Assembly: GCA_015067185.1 (NCBI GenBank)
Contig: SVMZ01000004.1
Location: 62,001 to 126,000 of the forward strand
DNA: 64,000 nt
Origin: Oscillospiraceae bacterium
GTDB lineage: Bacteria; Bacillota; Clostridia; Oscillospirales; Ruminococcaceae
Reading direction: 5' to 3'
The notes below the pieces were generated by a model that saw only the letters and a program-made list of their open reading frames with translations, had not been told where the DNA came from and searched no databases. Positions 53,377-61,235 of the stretch are shown here, in pieces (position 1 is the first letter of the stretch; each line of letters opens with the position of its first letter). Both the position numbers and the translations under genes were made by a program.

Positions 53377-54615
53377 GTGGAAGTTAAAAAGATTGCTGTT
53401 ATGGGATATGGAACGGTCGGTTCCGGTGTTGTGGAAGTTTTTTATAAAAACTATGCTTCCATCAAGCGCAGAACAGGTGCAGAGATGGATATCAAATATA
53501 TCCTCGATATCCGTGATTTTCCCGGAAATGAATATGAGAGCAAATTTATAAAAGATTTTAATATTATTGAGAGCGACCCCGAGGTTGCCATTGTTGTAGA
53601 AACCATTGGCGGCATCGGTTTGGCTTATGATTTTGTGCGCCGTAGTTTGCTTGCGGGTAAAAGTGTTGTTACCTCCAATAAGGAACTGGTTGCTGAGAAG
53701 GGCGCCGAATTGCTGCAGATCGCCCGTGATAAGGGTGTTATGTTCCTCTTTGAGGCCAGTGTAGGAGGCGGTATCCCCATTATCCATCCGCTTCATCAGT
53801 GCCTGGCGGCCAATGAAATCTATGGCGTGGAAGGAATCCTCAACGGAACCACCAACTATATTCTCACCAAGATGATCCGTGAAAAAATGAGCTTTGAAAC
53901 TGCATTGAAACAGGCTCAGGATCTTGGTTATGCAGAGAGAAATCCGGATGCCGATGTTCTGGGACATGACGCATGCCGTAAAATATGTATCCTCGCTGCC
54001 ATTGCCTTTGGAAAGCATGTCTATCCGAAATATGTTTCCACAGAGGGAATTACCTCCGTTACAGCGGAAGATGTGGAATATGCAGCCGGCTTTGGAGGCG
54101 TGATCAAGCTGATTGGAAGCACCTCCAGAAGAGAGGACGGACGGATTGAGATCGAGGTCTCCCCTGCCTTTGTTCCGTCTGAAAGCCAGCTTTCCGGTGT
54201 TGACGATGTATTCAATGGAATTCTTGTCCGCGGCGATGCCACAGGCGATGTGGTCTTCTATGGTAAGGGCGCAGGCAAACTGCCCACCGCCTCTGCTGTT
54301 ATGGCTGACGTGATCGATGCTGCCAAGGGCAGTGAAGGCGCGAAGAATATGTTCTGGGTGGATACCGGCTGTGATGAGACCGTTCCCCACGGTGAGATTG
54401 AGCATCGCTTCTATCTTCGCCTTGCCGGCGCGGAAGCTGCCAAAGCTGCCGCCGCAATGGAAGGAGCACAGGTACTTTACCGTGAGAAACAGCCGGATGA
54501 GGAAGCGGCTGTCATTACTGCAGTTGTGTCCTATGATGCGCTGGATGCCCTGAAAGCACAGCTTGAGAGCAGCGGTGTAAAGGTGCTTGCCAATATAAGA
54601 GTTCTGGAAAATTGA
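53377..54615 (+). CDS. hom: Homoserine dehydrogenase
   Basis: Reduces aspartate semialdehyde to homoserine for threonine and methionine synthesis. 412 residues. The NAD(P)-binding motif is GYGTVGSGVVE at the N-terminus, followed by TSNKELVAEKG and the catalytic region GILNGTTNYILTKM and DVLGHDACRKICILA. A C-terminal ACT-like regulatory stretch of about 75 residues ends in NIRVLEN. It starts with GTG after GAAGGAAAAG. It follows the ACT protein by 35 nt and is followed by a carbon-nitrogen hydrolase and lysC. Confidence 0.94.
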   Translation: MEVKKIAVMGYGTVGSGVVEVFYKNYASIKRRTGAEMDIKYILDIRDFPGNEYESKFIKDFNIIESDPEVAIVVETIGGIGLAYDFVRRSLLAGKSVVTSNKELVAEKGAELLQIARDKGVMFLFEASVGGGIPIIHPLHQCLAANEIYGVEGILNGTTNYILTKMIREKMSFETALKQAQDLGYAERNPDADVLGHDACRKICILAAIAFGKHVYPKYVSTEGITSVTAEDVEYAAGFGGVIKLIGSTSRREDGRIEIEVSPAFVPSESQLSGVDDVFNGILVRGDATGDVVFYGKGAGKLPTASAVMADVIDAAKGSEGAKNMFWVDTGCDETVPHGEIEHRFYLRLAGAEAAKAAAAMEGAQVLYREKQPDEEAAVITAVVSYDALDALKAQLESSGVKVLANIRVLEN

Positions 54616-54640
54616 AATTTAAATAAAAGAGGAAAGCAAA

Positions 54641-55486
54641 ATGAAAATTATGTCCCTTCAGCCCAAGTATCCCACATCTGTGGAGGCTTCCGAGGAATGT
54701 TTGAAATATATGCTCGATAAGCTGAATAAGCTTGACGAGGATGTGGATCTGGTAGTTCTTCCTGAGTATGCCAATGTCCCCGGACCGATTGCATCCAGAG
54801 AAGATCTGAATGAGAGATCTGCCCGCAACACCCCGATTTTGCTTAAAGCGGCGTCCGATGCAGCAAAGCGTCTCAATAGTTTTGTTGCAGTCAATGTTGC
54901 CTGCGATGAGGGAAGCGGTATGAGAAACACCACCTATCTCTATAGAGGAGATGGCAGTCTGGCATATCGTTACTTCAAACTTCACCTTCCCTACTCCGAA
55001 AAGGTTGAACTGGCACTTGACCAGAGCTATGCTTTTGGCGCAGACGGCAAGCCTGATCTCAGCGGCTGTGTGGCAGAGATCGATGGTATTCGCTTCGGCT
55101 TCCTCACCTGCTATGATATGTATTTTAATGAGCAGATTGAATATATGGCCGATTTCCAGCCCGATATCATTGTATATGCCTCCTATCAGCGCGGAGAGCG
55201 CTCCGATATTCTTCGGTCGCAGATCAAACTGTGTTCCATGCGCTGCAACTCCCATGTAGTCCGTTCTTCCTATTCTATGGGACTGAAAAACGGTGCGGAT
55301 AACGGAGCCCATTCCATGATCGCTTCTCCGGAAGGCCAAATTCTCTGTGATATCGGTCAGGGTACCGGATTTATTACCGCAGAAATCGAACCTAAGTGGA
55401 AGTATTACCGTTCCAACGGTTTCGGTCAGCCGGATGTCCTTAACGATATGTTTATTCGCGAAGGACGACTGTATAACTTTGAATAA
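54641..55486 (+). CDS. Carbon-nitrogen hydrolase (nitrilase superfamily)
   Basis: 281 residues. The nitrilase catalytic triad is intact: Glu42 in VVLPEYANVPG, Lys113 in YFKLHLPYSEK and Cys157 in FLTCYDMYFNE. Such enzymes hydrolyse amides such as omega-amides or N-carbamoyl compounds. The substrate cannot be read here. Its place between hom and lysC (25 nt after hom) suggests a role near aspartate-family metabolism, perhaps removal of a damaged or amidated metabolite. That is an inference from context only. Confidence 0.85.
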   Translation: MKIMSLQPKYPTSVEASEECLKYMLDKLNKLDEDVDLVVLPEYANVPGPIASREDLNERSARNTPILLKAASDAAKRLNSFVAVNVACDEGSGMRNTTYLYRGDGSLAYRYFKLHLPYSEKVELALDQSYAFGADGKPDLSGCVAEIDGIRFGFLTCYDMYFNEQIEYMADFQPDIIVYASYQRGERSDILRSQIKLCSMRCNSHVVRSSYSMGLKNGADNGAHSMIASPEGQILCDIGQGTGFITAEIEPKWKYYRSNGFGQPDVLNDMFIREGRLYNFE

Positions 55487-55556
55487 TCGAGCCGCGCAGG
55501 TTTTCAACAATTCAGCGTGGTGATGTGGAAAACTTGTAAAGCACGGAGGATGAAAA

Positions 55557-56762
55557 ATGGGACTTATCGTACAGAAATTCGGAGGATCATCTGTCAGAGA
55601 TGCGGCAAGGCTGAAGAATGTAGCCGAGATCATTACGGAAACCTATGCTAAAGGCAACAGCGTAGTGGCCGTTGTTTCTGCACAGGGTGATACTACCGAT
55701 GAACTGATAGAAAAAGCGGCAGAACTCAATGAAATGCCGTCCAAAAGAGAAATGGATATGCTGCTCTCAGCCGGAGAGCAGATGTCCTCGGCTCTGTTGG
55801 CAATTACTATAGAAAAACTGGGTTATCCTGTTATATCTCTGACAGGGTGGCAGGCTGGTTTTGTTACCAGTTCCGCTCATTCCACGGCACGTATACGCCG
55901 TATCGATACGGAACGTGTTCAGAATGAGCTTTCCAAAAAGAACATTGTCATCGTTGCGGGATTCCAGGGTGTCAACCGGTATGACGATATCACAACACTT
56001 GGCAGAGGCGGGTCGGATACAAGTGCGGTGGCTTTGGCTGCGGCATTGAAGGCAGACCGCTGCCAGATATTTACCGATGTTGACGGTATTTATGTAGCAG
56101 ATCCCAGAAAGGTGAAGAACGCCAAAAAGCTGGAAGAGATCAGCTATGATGAGATGATGGAGATTGCTACACTGGGAGCACAGGTGCTGCTCAACCGCTC
56201 AGTAGAAATGGCAAAGAAATACAATGTTGAGATTGAGGTGCTTTCCAGTCTGGAGAGAAAGCCGGGAACAATTGTCAGGGAGGTTGCAAAAGTGGAAAAA
56301 ATGTTGATCAAAGGCGTGACGAAGGACAGCAATATCGCACGCATTTCTATCATCGGCGTACAGGATAAGCCGGGAATGGCTCACCGAATATTCTCTTCTC
56401 TGGCAGCAAAGCATATCAATGTGGATATTATCCTTCAGTCCATCGGGCGCGAAGGCACAAAGGATGTCAGCTTTACCGTTTCCAAGGGCGATAAGGAAGC
56501 GACCATGGAGATACTCAACGACATTTTGACATCCCTCAAGGCAAAAGAGGTTGTCTGTGATGAAAATATCTCCAAGGTATCCGTTGTCGGTGCCGGCATC
56601 CAGTCCAACCCGGGTGTGGCAGCAAGAATGTTTGAAGCACTCAGTGAAGCTAATATCAATATTCAGATGATTGCAACCAGCGAAATCAAAATTTCCGTTA
56701 TCATCAATGAGCAGGAAGCGGATCGTGCTGTTTCCGTTGTTTATCAGCAGTTCTGCGACTGA
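55557..56762 (+). CDS. lysC: Aspartate kinase
   Basis: First enzyme of lysine, threonine and methionine synthesis. 401 residues. The kinase part has VQKFGGSSVRDAARLKNVA, GFQGVNRYDDITTLGRGGSD and FTDVDGIYVADPR. Two ACT domains follow (ISIIGVQDKPGMAHRIFSSL and VSVVGAGIQSNPGVAARMFE), so feedback inhibition by an end product is expected. GGAGGATG precedes the ATG. The 70-nt gap before it has TTTTCAACA and TGTGGAAAA motifs. It is the last gene of the operon, before a terminator. Confidence 0.96.
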   Translation: MGLIVQKFGGSSVRDAARLKNVAEIITETYAKGNSVVAVVSAQGDTTDELIEKAAELNEMPSKREMDMLLSAGEQMSSALLAITIEKLGYPVISLTGWQAGFVTSSAHSTARIRRIDTERVQNELSKKNIVIVAGFQGVNRYDDITTLGRGGSDTSAVALAAALKADRCQIFTDVDGIYVADPRKVKNAKKLEEISYDEMMEIATLGAQVLLNRSVEMAKKYNVEIEVLSSLERKPGTIVREVAKVEKMLIKGVTKDSNIARISIIGVQDKPGMAHRIFSSLAAKHINVDIILQSIGREGTKDVSFTVSKGDKEATMEILNDILTSLKAKEVVCDENISKVSVVGAGIQSNPGVAARMFEALSEANINIQMIATSEIKISVIINEQEADRAVSVVYQQFCD

Positions 56763-56795
56763 TTACATCGGAAAGATTACATCAAAATAAAGTTT

Positions 56796-56830
56796 AAGCA
56801 CCCGAAAAAGATCATGTTTTTCGGGTGCTT
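56796..56830 (+). terminator. Rho-independent terminator after lysC
   Basis: Perfect 14-bp stem AAGCACCCGAAAAA/TTTTTCGGGTGCTT with a 7-nt loop, followed by TTATG. The symmetrical A and T runs may also end the convergent SGNH gene. Confidence 0.85.
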
Positions 56831-56841
56831 TTATGTGAAAA

Positions 56842-57507
56842 TTATTTTTCTGTGCGGCCGGTGTAATGTGACGCTGTTTCTATGAGTTTTGCGGTAATTT
56901 CAGGTGGCAAAAGAAGAGAACTGCATTTTTGAGGAGGCATTCCCAGAACGGTGGTATAATGGATTACAGCGGCAAGACAGCTGCCAATATAGGAGGGATG
57001 GGAAAAATCCTCCGCATACAGCTCGCAGTCGTTCTGCAGTTCTGCAAAGGCCATGCCCACCGGGGAAACCGAGGCATGAATCAGTGAGGCGGCACGTTCA
57101 TAAGCAGAAGAGATTTTTTCTGTCATAACAAGGCTTGACAGGCCGAGGGAATCCAAATCGGGGCTGCCCTCTCTCCTGCCCCAGGTGGCATAGAGAATCA
57201 TTTTGGAGGTGTGCGGTGCAAGCTTTTCTGCAAGTGCGGTTACACCTTCCACAAACAGCCGGTAGTCCAGAATACTCAATAAACTCTGTTCCTGCAGGAA
57301 AACAACGTCAAAGAAATGGTCTTGCAGAAGCGAATTTAACTGCAGCGAACATTCGTCCTGAGTGGCGGTGTTTTCTATCAGTTTCCGTCCTCCGCGGGTA
57401 ACGGAGAAAATATCTGCTGCATACCCGTTTTCCCGCAAAAGATTTTCAAGCAGAACGGGCATATTATGGTAGAAGGTATAGCTGTTGCCGATAAACAGCA
57501 GTTTCAT
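56842..57507 (-). CDS. SGNH/GDSL-type hydrolase
   Basis: 221 residues starting MKLLFIGNSYTFYHN, the block I of SGNH hydrolases with nucleophile Ser9 (GNS instead of GDS). The C-terminal catalytic pair is DFSHPS near residue 180, giving Asp and His. FLQEQSLLS fits block III-like positions. It lacks a signal peptide, so it acts in the cytoplasm. Probably an esterase acting on acylated sugars, given the GH31 gene 23 nt upstream on the same strand; the substrate is inferred. Confidence 0.82.
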   Translation of the reverse strand: MKLLFIGNSYTFYHNMPVLLENLLRENGYAADIFSVTRGGRKLIENTATQDECSLQLNSLLQDHFFDVVFLQEQSLLSILDYRLFVEGVTALAEKLAPHTSKMILYATWGRREGSPDLDSLGLSSLVMTEKISSAYERAASLIHASVSPVGMAFAELQNDCELYAEDFSHPSYIGSCLAAVIHYTTVLGMPPQKCSSLLLPPEITAKLIETASHYTGRTEK

Positions 57508-57530
57508 GGGGGCTCCTTTCAAAAGCGCAG

Positions 57531-59231
57531 TCAGGCTTTTTCATAAACGGGGATAAAATCGGTTTCTACGTGGAAGGTTCCGCTCTGCACCGGTTCTTTG
57601 GTGAAGAAATCCACCCATTCCCCGGCGGGGAGATAGACGTCGCGGCCGGTCTCTCCTGCGGCAATGGGAGCTACGACCAGTTGATCACAGAAAACATATT
57701 GATCATCAATATTGTATACGTTGGGATCATCGGTATAGTCGGAGACAAGAGCTCTGACAGGAGGGATTCCCTTTTCTTTGTATTGTTTAAAGGCTTGAAG
57801 AAGCATGGGAATCAGCTGATACCGCAGTTTCAGCAGTTCCCGCACTTCGTCCTCACAGTCAAACTCAGTCCAGGGCATGCCGTCCACATACCATGCGTTG
57901 ATCAGGCACTGTACCGAAAAGACATTGGACTGCAGTCTGCGCAGCAGTTCCTCCTTGCTTTGGGCATCGCGGACTTCTGGAGTCCACAGGATGCCGGAGA
58001 ATCCGGCATTGGCAGTGCCGCGGATGAAATCCTTGTGGTCATAGAGGTCAGAGTAGAGCACAAAGGGATAGGATGCGGCCAAGGCACCGGCATTTCGCAC
58101 TTCGGAAAGAGTAGGAAGACCATTTAGAGCTTCCAGCATGGTTTGCATATAAAGGGTGCCAAACATGCTGTGATACTGCTCGCCATCCATGCCGGAGGGG
58201 AATTCTGCCATATTGGGAAAGGACCAGCCGCCAGTATAATCGCTGCTGTCACATTCATCCAGTTTAAACCCATCTACACCTTCAGCGATCAAAGTCTTTT
58301 GGTGCGCTGCGAAAATTGCTCGTGCCTCGGGGAGTGCAAAGTCGGGAACACATCCGTTCCATACGGCATAGTTGCCACTGTAGGGAACCAAAGCATCATA
58401 GACGGGAGATTCCGGATGGGCAAAGGCGTGTTCCCAGAGATTGACATGGTAACCCATTTCCCGCAGTTTTTTCACCATTTCGGTATGGTTGGGATAACGC
58501 CCGGTATCCCACAGGTAGGAGCAGGAATAGGTTCTTGTCTGCCAGCCGGGTTCCAGACCGATAATACCGATAGGAATAGCTTTTTCTTTGAAATGTTTGG
58601 CGAATTCCAGAATTTTGTCCTGACTGAATTTGGTATAGCAGCGATAGATGGGTTCCAGCCCCCATGCAGGGACATCGCAGCCGCCGCCGGCAAGCATGTT
58701 GTACTGGGCAACAATATCGGTAATGGTCTTCCCTTCTATGATGTAGATATCCACACCCTGGCAGATAGGAATTTGGATATTGATATTGGATGTTCCCGCA
58801 GCATGTGCGGCATACAGTTCTTCGGTGGTGGTACAGATAGCGGCACTTGATTTTTTGACGATCTGGGACAGCAGTTTGGAAGAGCCAAAGTAAAATTCTG
58901 CATAGCGGGCTGTGTCTATGTAGATGCCGTAACCTTTGGTGCTGACAAAGAACGGAACCGGCGCATGAGAATCCCCTGAGGCAGACACGGGATCGGCATT
59001 GACACGGCAGGTCAGTTTTTTACAGCGATGATTAAATTGTTTGAGCTGCAGTCCCAATCCATAGATTTGTTCATCTTCCGCAAGGGGCAGTGTCAGCCGG
59101 GTTCCTCTGGCAGAGACGGAATATTCGATTTTTTCAATGGGATAACTGATTTGGCTCTCTGTGTAGTTGAAGTTTTTGCAGAAAAGAGAGGGGACCAGTC
59201 TTTCGGGTTCGCCAAAACGAATTTTTTTCAT
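57531..59231 (-). CDS. Glycoside hydrolase family 31
   Basis: 566 residues without a signal peptide, so probably cytoplasmic. GH31 features are VPAWGLEPIYRCYTKFSQDKI at the start of the barrel, IPIGIIGLEPGW, and the catalytic nucleophile Asp in GVDGFKLDECD. The acid/base region reads FVLYSDLYDHKDF rather than the usual WSGDN. The C-terminal beta-domain carries PIAAGETGRDVYLPAGEWVD. Substrate specificity (alpha-glucoside, xyloside or other) is not clear. It is shorter than many relatives. Its promoter lies in the gap shared with the AraC-propeller gene. Confidence 0.88.
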   Translation of the reverse strand: MKKIRFGEPERLVPSLFCKNFNYTESQISYPIEKIEYSVSARGTRLTLPLAEDEQIYGLGLQLKQFNHRCKKLTCRVNADPVSASGDSHAPVPFFVSTKGYGIYIDTARYAEFYFGSSKLLSQIVKKSSAAICTTTEELYAAHAAGTSNINIQIPICQGVDIYIIEGKTITDIVAQYNMLAGGGCDVPAWGLEPIYRCYTKFSQDKILEFAKHFKEKAIPIGIIGLEPGWQTRTYSCSYLWDTGRYPNHTEMVKKLREMGYHVNLWEHAFAHPESPVYDALVPYSGNYAVWNGCVPDFALPEARAIFAAHQKTLIAEGVDGFKLDECDSSDYTGGWSFPNMAEFPSGMDGEQYHSMFGTLYMQTMLEALNGLPTLSEVRNAGALAASYPFVLYSDLYDHKDFIRGTANAGFSGILWTPEVRDAQSKEELLRRLQSNVFSVQCLINAWYVDGMPWTEFDCEDEVRELLKLRYQLIPMLLQAFKQYKEKGIPPVRALVSDYTDDPNVYNIDDQYVFCDQLVVAPIAAGETGRDVYLPAGEWVDFFTKEPVQSGTFHVETDFIPVYEKA

Positions 59232-59279
59232 ATTAATAGCCTGCCTTTGTAAAAAAATATACCGTGTTAAATCAGTTTC

Positions 59280-59308
59280 AGTATAGCACAGAACTTATAT
59301 ATTGTAAA
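59280..59308 (-). promoter_or_regulatory. Promoter of the GH31-SGNH unit
   Basis: -35 TTTACA (59303-59308) and -10 TATACT (59280-59285) on the minus strand with a 17-nt spacer. A single ACAATTGT, the core also seen at the blaI operator, lies 35 nt upstream at 59344-59351 in the shared divergent gap. Confidence 0.7.
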
Positions 59309-59405
59309 TAAAGGAAAAGGAGTATCGGGAAACAGAGAAAAGGACAATTGTGTTATAGCTATTTGAAATCATTTGTATTACACTATTAGGAAAGGGGGCG
59401 ATTGG

Positions 59406-61076
59406 ATGGAGATGAAAAAGCAAATTACCAACCGTGATCTTGCCGCTTTTTTCATGGAAAAAACGGAAAAAGAAGAGGTGCTGAATGCGCTGTTCGATTT
59501 TTTCGGGTTTGATTGTATGGCACGGTGCGGGATCGATCCGGGAAAACTGGATGCACGGATCAGCGAATGGGAAAAATCCGGATACAGTGATACAGAACTG
59601 CTGACGGAGATCATCGGTCTGATGCATGCAGGAAAAGATACTGTGGGAAAAAGAGAAAAAGCGTTGCTGGAAGAGATACGTTCTTATGTAACAAAGCATC
59701 TGGAAGAGGATATCAGTATAGAAGAAACGGCAGCAGCGCTTAATGTAAGCTATTACTATATCTGCCACTTTTTTAAACAACAAACAGGGATGTCACTGAG
59801 TACATTTAAAAACCAAAAACGGATGGAAAAAGCGATTCGGGAATTGAGTGAGACAGACAAAAAAATAGCGGAGATTGCGGCAAAATGCGGTTTTAACAAT
59901 GTAAGCTATTTTACAGAGATGTTTACCAAAATGACCGGTCTCTCTCCCAGTCGTTTTCGAAGCGAGACGGCAGAGATCTTCTTCCATTCTTTTTACGAAT
60001 ATGAGGATATGCTGTTGGCTGCACAGCTGGGAGGGATTTGTTTTCTGAAGGATGTTGTTCAGCAGGAAAACAACGATACAGTACAAAAATATCCCCTTTT
60101 TGAACCGGAAGAGGGATTCGGTTTTCTGCATGAGACAGCAATCATAGAGTACAAAGGTGTACTGTATGCATCCTGGTACAACTGCCCGGACAAAGAGCTG
60201 ATGGGATATACCCCAATCTGCGGAAGAAGATCCTTTGACGGGGGCAAAACCTGGACAGATATGGAGATCATCGCAGAGGATAAAACGGAAAAAATCCTCT
60301 TTTGCCCGCCCGTTTACGGGATTTGCGAGGGCAGCTTATATATGCTAGTCAACGAAATGGTGGCGCCGGACCATATGCATGCGCTGGATCTCTATGTGCT
60401 GAACGAGGAACCGCAGCGGTTTGAATTCGTTTGGTCCCGGCCGATTCCCTTCAAACTGAATACCAACGTGGTCACTCTGCCAAATGGAAAACTGATGTTA
60501 CCGGGACGTGTGGCAAAATTAGACGGATTCCCCAACACACCTGCGGTTATGATATCGGACAGCGGAAAGATCGATGCGGAATGGCGTTTGGTTAAAATAG
60601 CGGAGAATGGGGATCTTCCGGATGGAAAGAAGCTGGTTCACCCGGAGATATCGGTGATCTGCTGTGCCGATACACTGTATATGTTTAACAGAGATGATCA
60701 GAGGAGAGTACCGCTGGTATATATCTCTAAAGACTTTGGTGAAAGCTGGAGTACGGCAAAGGCTCACGATATCCCCTATGTCAGCAGCAAAATTTACTGC
60801 GGCACGCTGACGGACGGTAGAAATTATCTGATTGCCAACACGGATAACTTTGATCGTTCCAAACTTGTACTCTATCTTTCGGAAAAAGATACGGTGTGTT
60901 TTGAACATGCGGTTGTATTGTTTGATGGAAAAGCAGAAGATATGCCGGGGGTAACTGCCTGTCACTATCCTGCTGCGACTGAAAGTGATGGCAAGCTGTA
61001 TATTATTGCAACAAAAAATTACAGCTGGAGCAGACGGGGCGCTGAAGTATTTGTGGTTGATTTGGAACAGTTTTAA
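59406..61076 (+). CDS. AraC-type regulator fused to a sialidase-like beta-propeller
   Basis: 556 residues. The first 90 are helical. Residues about 90-190 form an AraC DNA-binding domain with two helix-turn-helix units (ISIEETAAALNVSYYYICHF and KIAEIAAKCGFNNVSYFTEM). The rest (about 225-556) looks like a sialidase-type six-bladed propeller, with Asp-box repeats SFDGGKTW at 276-283 and SKDFGESW at 441-448. No signal peptide is present. The propeller may sense a glycan or sugar in the cytoplasm and steer the DNA-binding part; enzyme activity is not excluded. The start has AAGGGGG upstream. Divergent from GH31, convergent with GH2. Confidence 0.82.
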   Translation: MEMKKQITNRDLAAFFMEKTEKEEVLNALFDFFGFDCMARCGIDPGKLDARISEWEKSGYSDTELLTEIIGLMHAGKDTVGKREKALLEEIRSYVTKHLEEDISIEETAAALNVSYYYICHFFKQQTGMSLSTFKNQKRMEKAIRELSETDKKIAEIAAKCGFNNVSYFTEMFTKMTGLSPSRFRSETAEIFFHSFYEYEDMLLAAQLGGICFLKDVVQQENNDTVQKYPLFEPEEGFGFLHETAIIEYKGVLYASWYNCPDKELMGYTPICGRRSFDGGKTWTDMEIIAEDKTEKILFCPPVYGICEGSLYMLVNEMVAPDHMHALDLYVLNEEPQRFEFVWSRPIPFKLNTNVVTLPNGKLMLPGRVAKLDGFPNTPAVMISDSGKIDAEWRLVKIAENGDLPDGKKLVHPEISVICCADTLYMFNRDDQRRVPLVYISKDFGESWSTAKAHDIPYVSSKIYCGTLTDGRNYLIANTDNFDRSKLVLYLSEKDTVCFEHAVVLFDGKAEDMPGVTACHYPAATESDGKLYIIATKNYSWSRRGAEVFVVDLEQF

Positions 61077-61113
61077 AAATTTGACCGCAATACAAGGGTA
61101 TAGAAAAAGACAT

Positions 61114-61186
61114 AACAAAAACAGACCTTTATATGAGAATGTCAGTGCCAATAGGGCAGTACCATATGAAGGTCTGTTTTGTTTTA
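61114..61186. terminator. Bidirectional terminator between convergent genes
   Basis: Long hairpin with arms AACAAAAACAGACCTTTATATG-like (61114-61135) and CATATGAAGGTCTGTTTTGTT (61163-61183, quoted in part) around a 27-nt loop, T-rich on both outer sides. It separates the AraC-propeller gene from the GH2 gene. Confidence 0.7.
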
Positions 61187-61235
61187 CTAAAATTAGTCTG
61201 AGAAATTAATCGGAATTATGTGGAAGTACGAAGAA

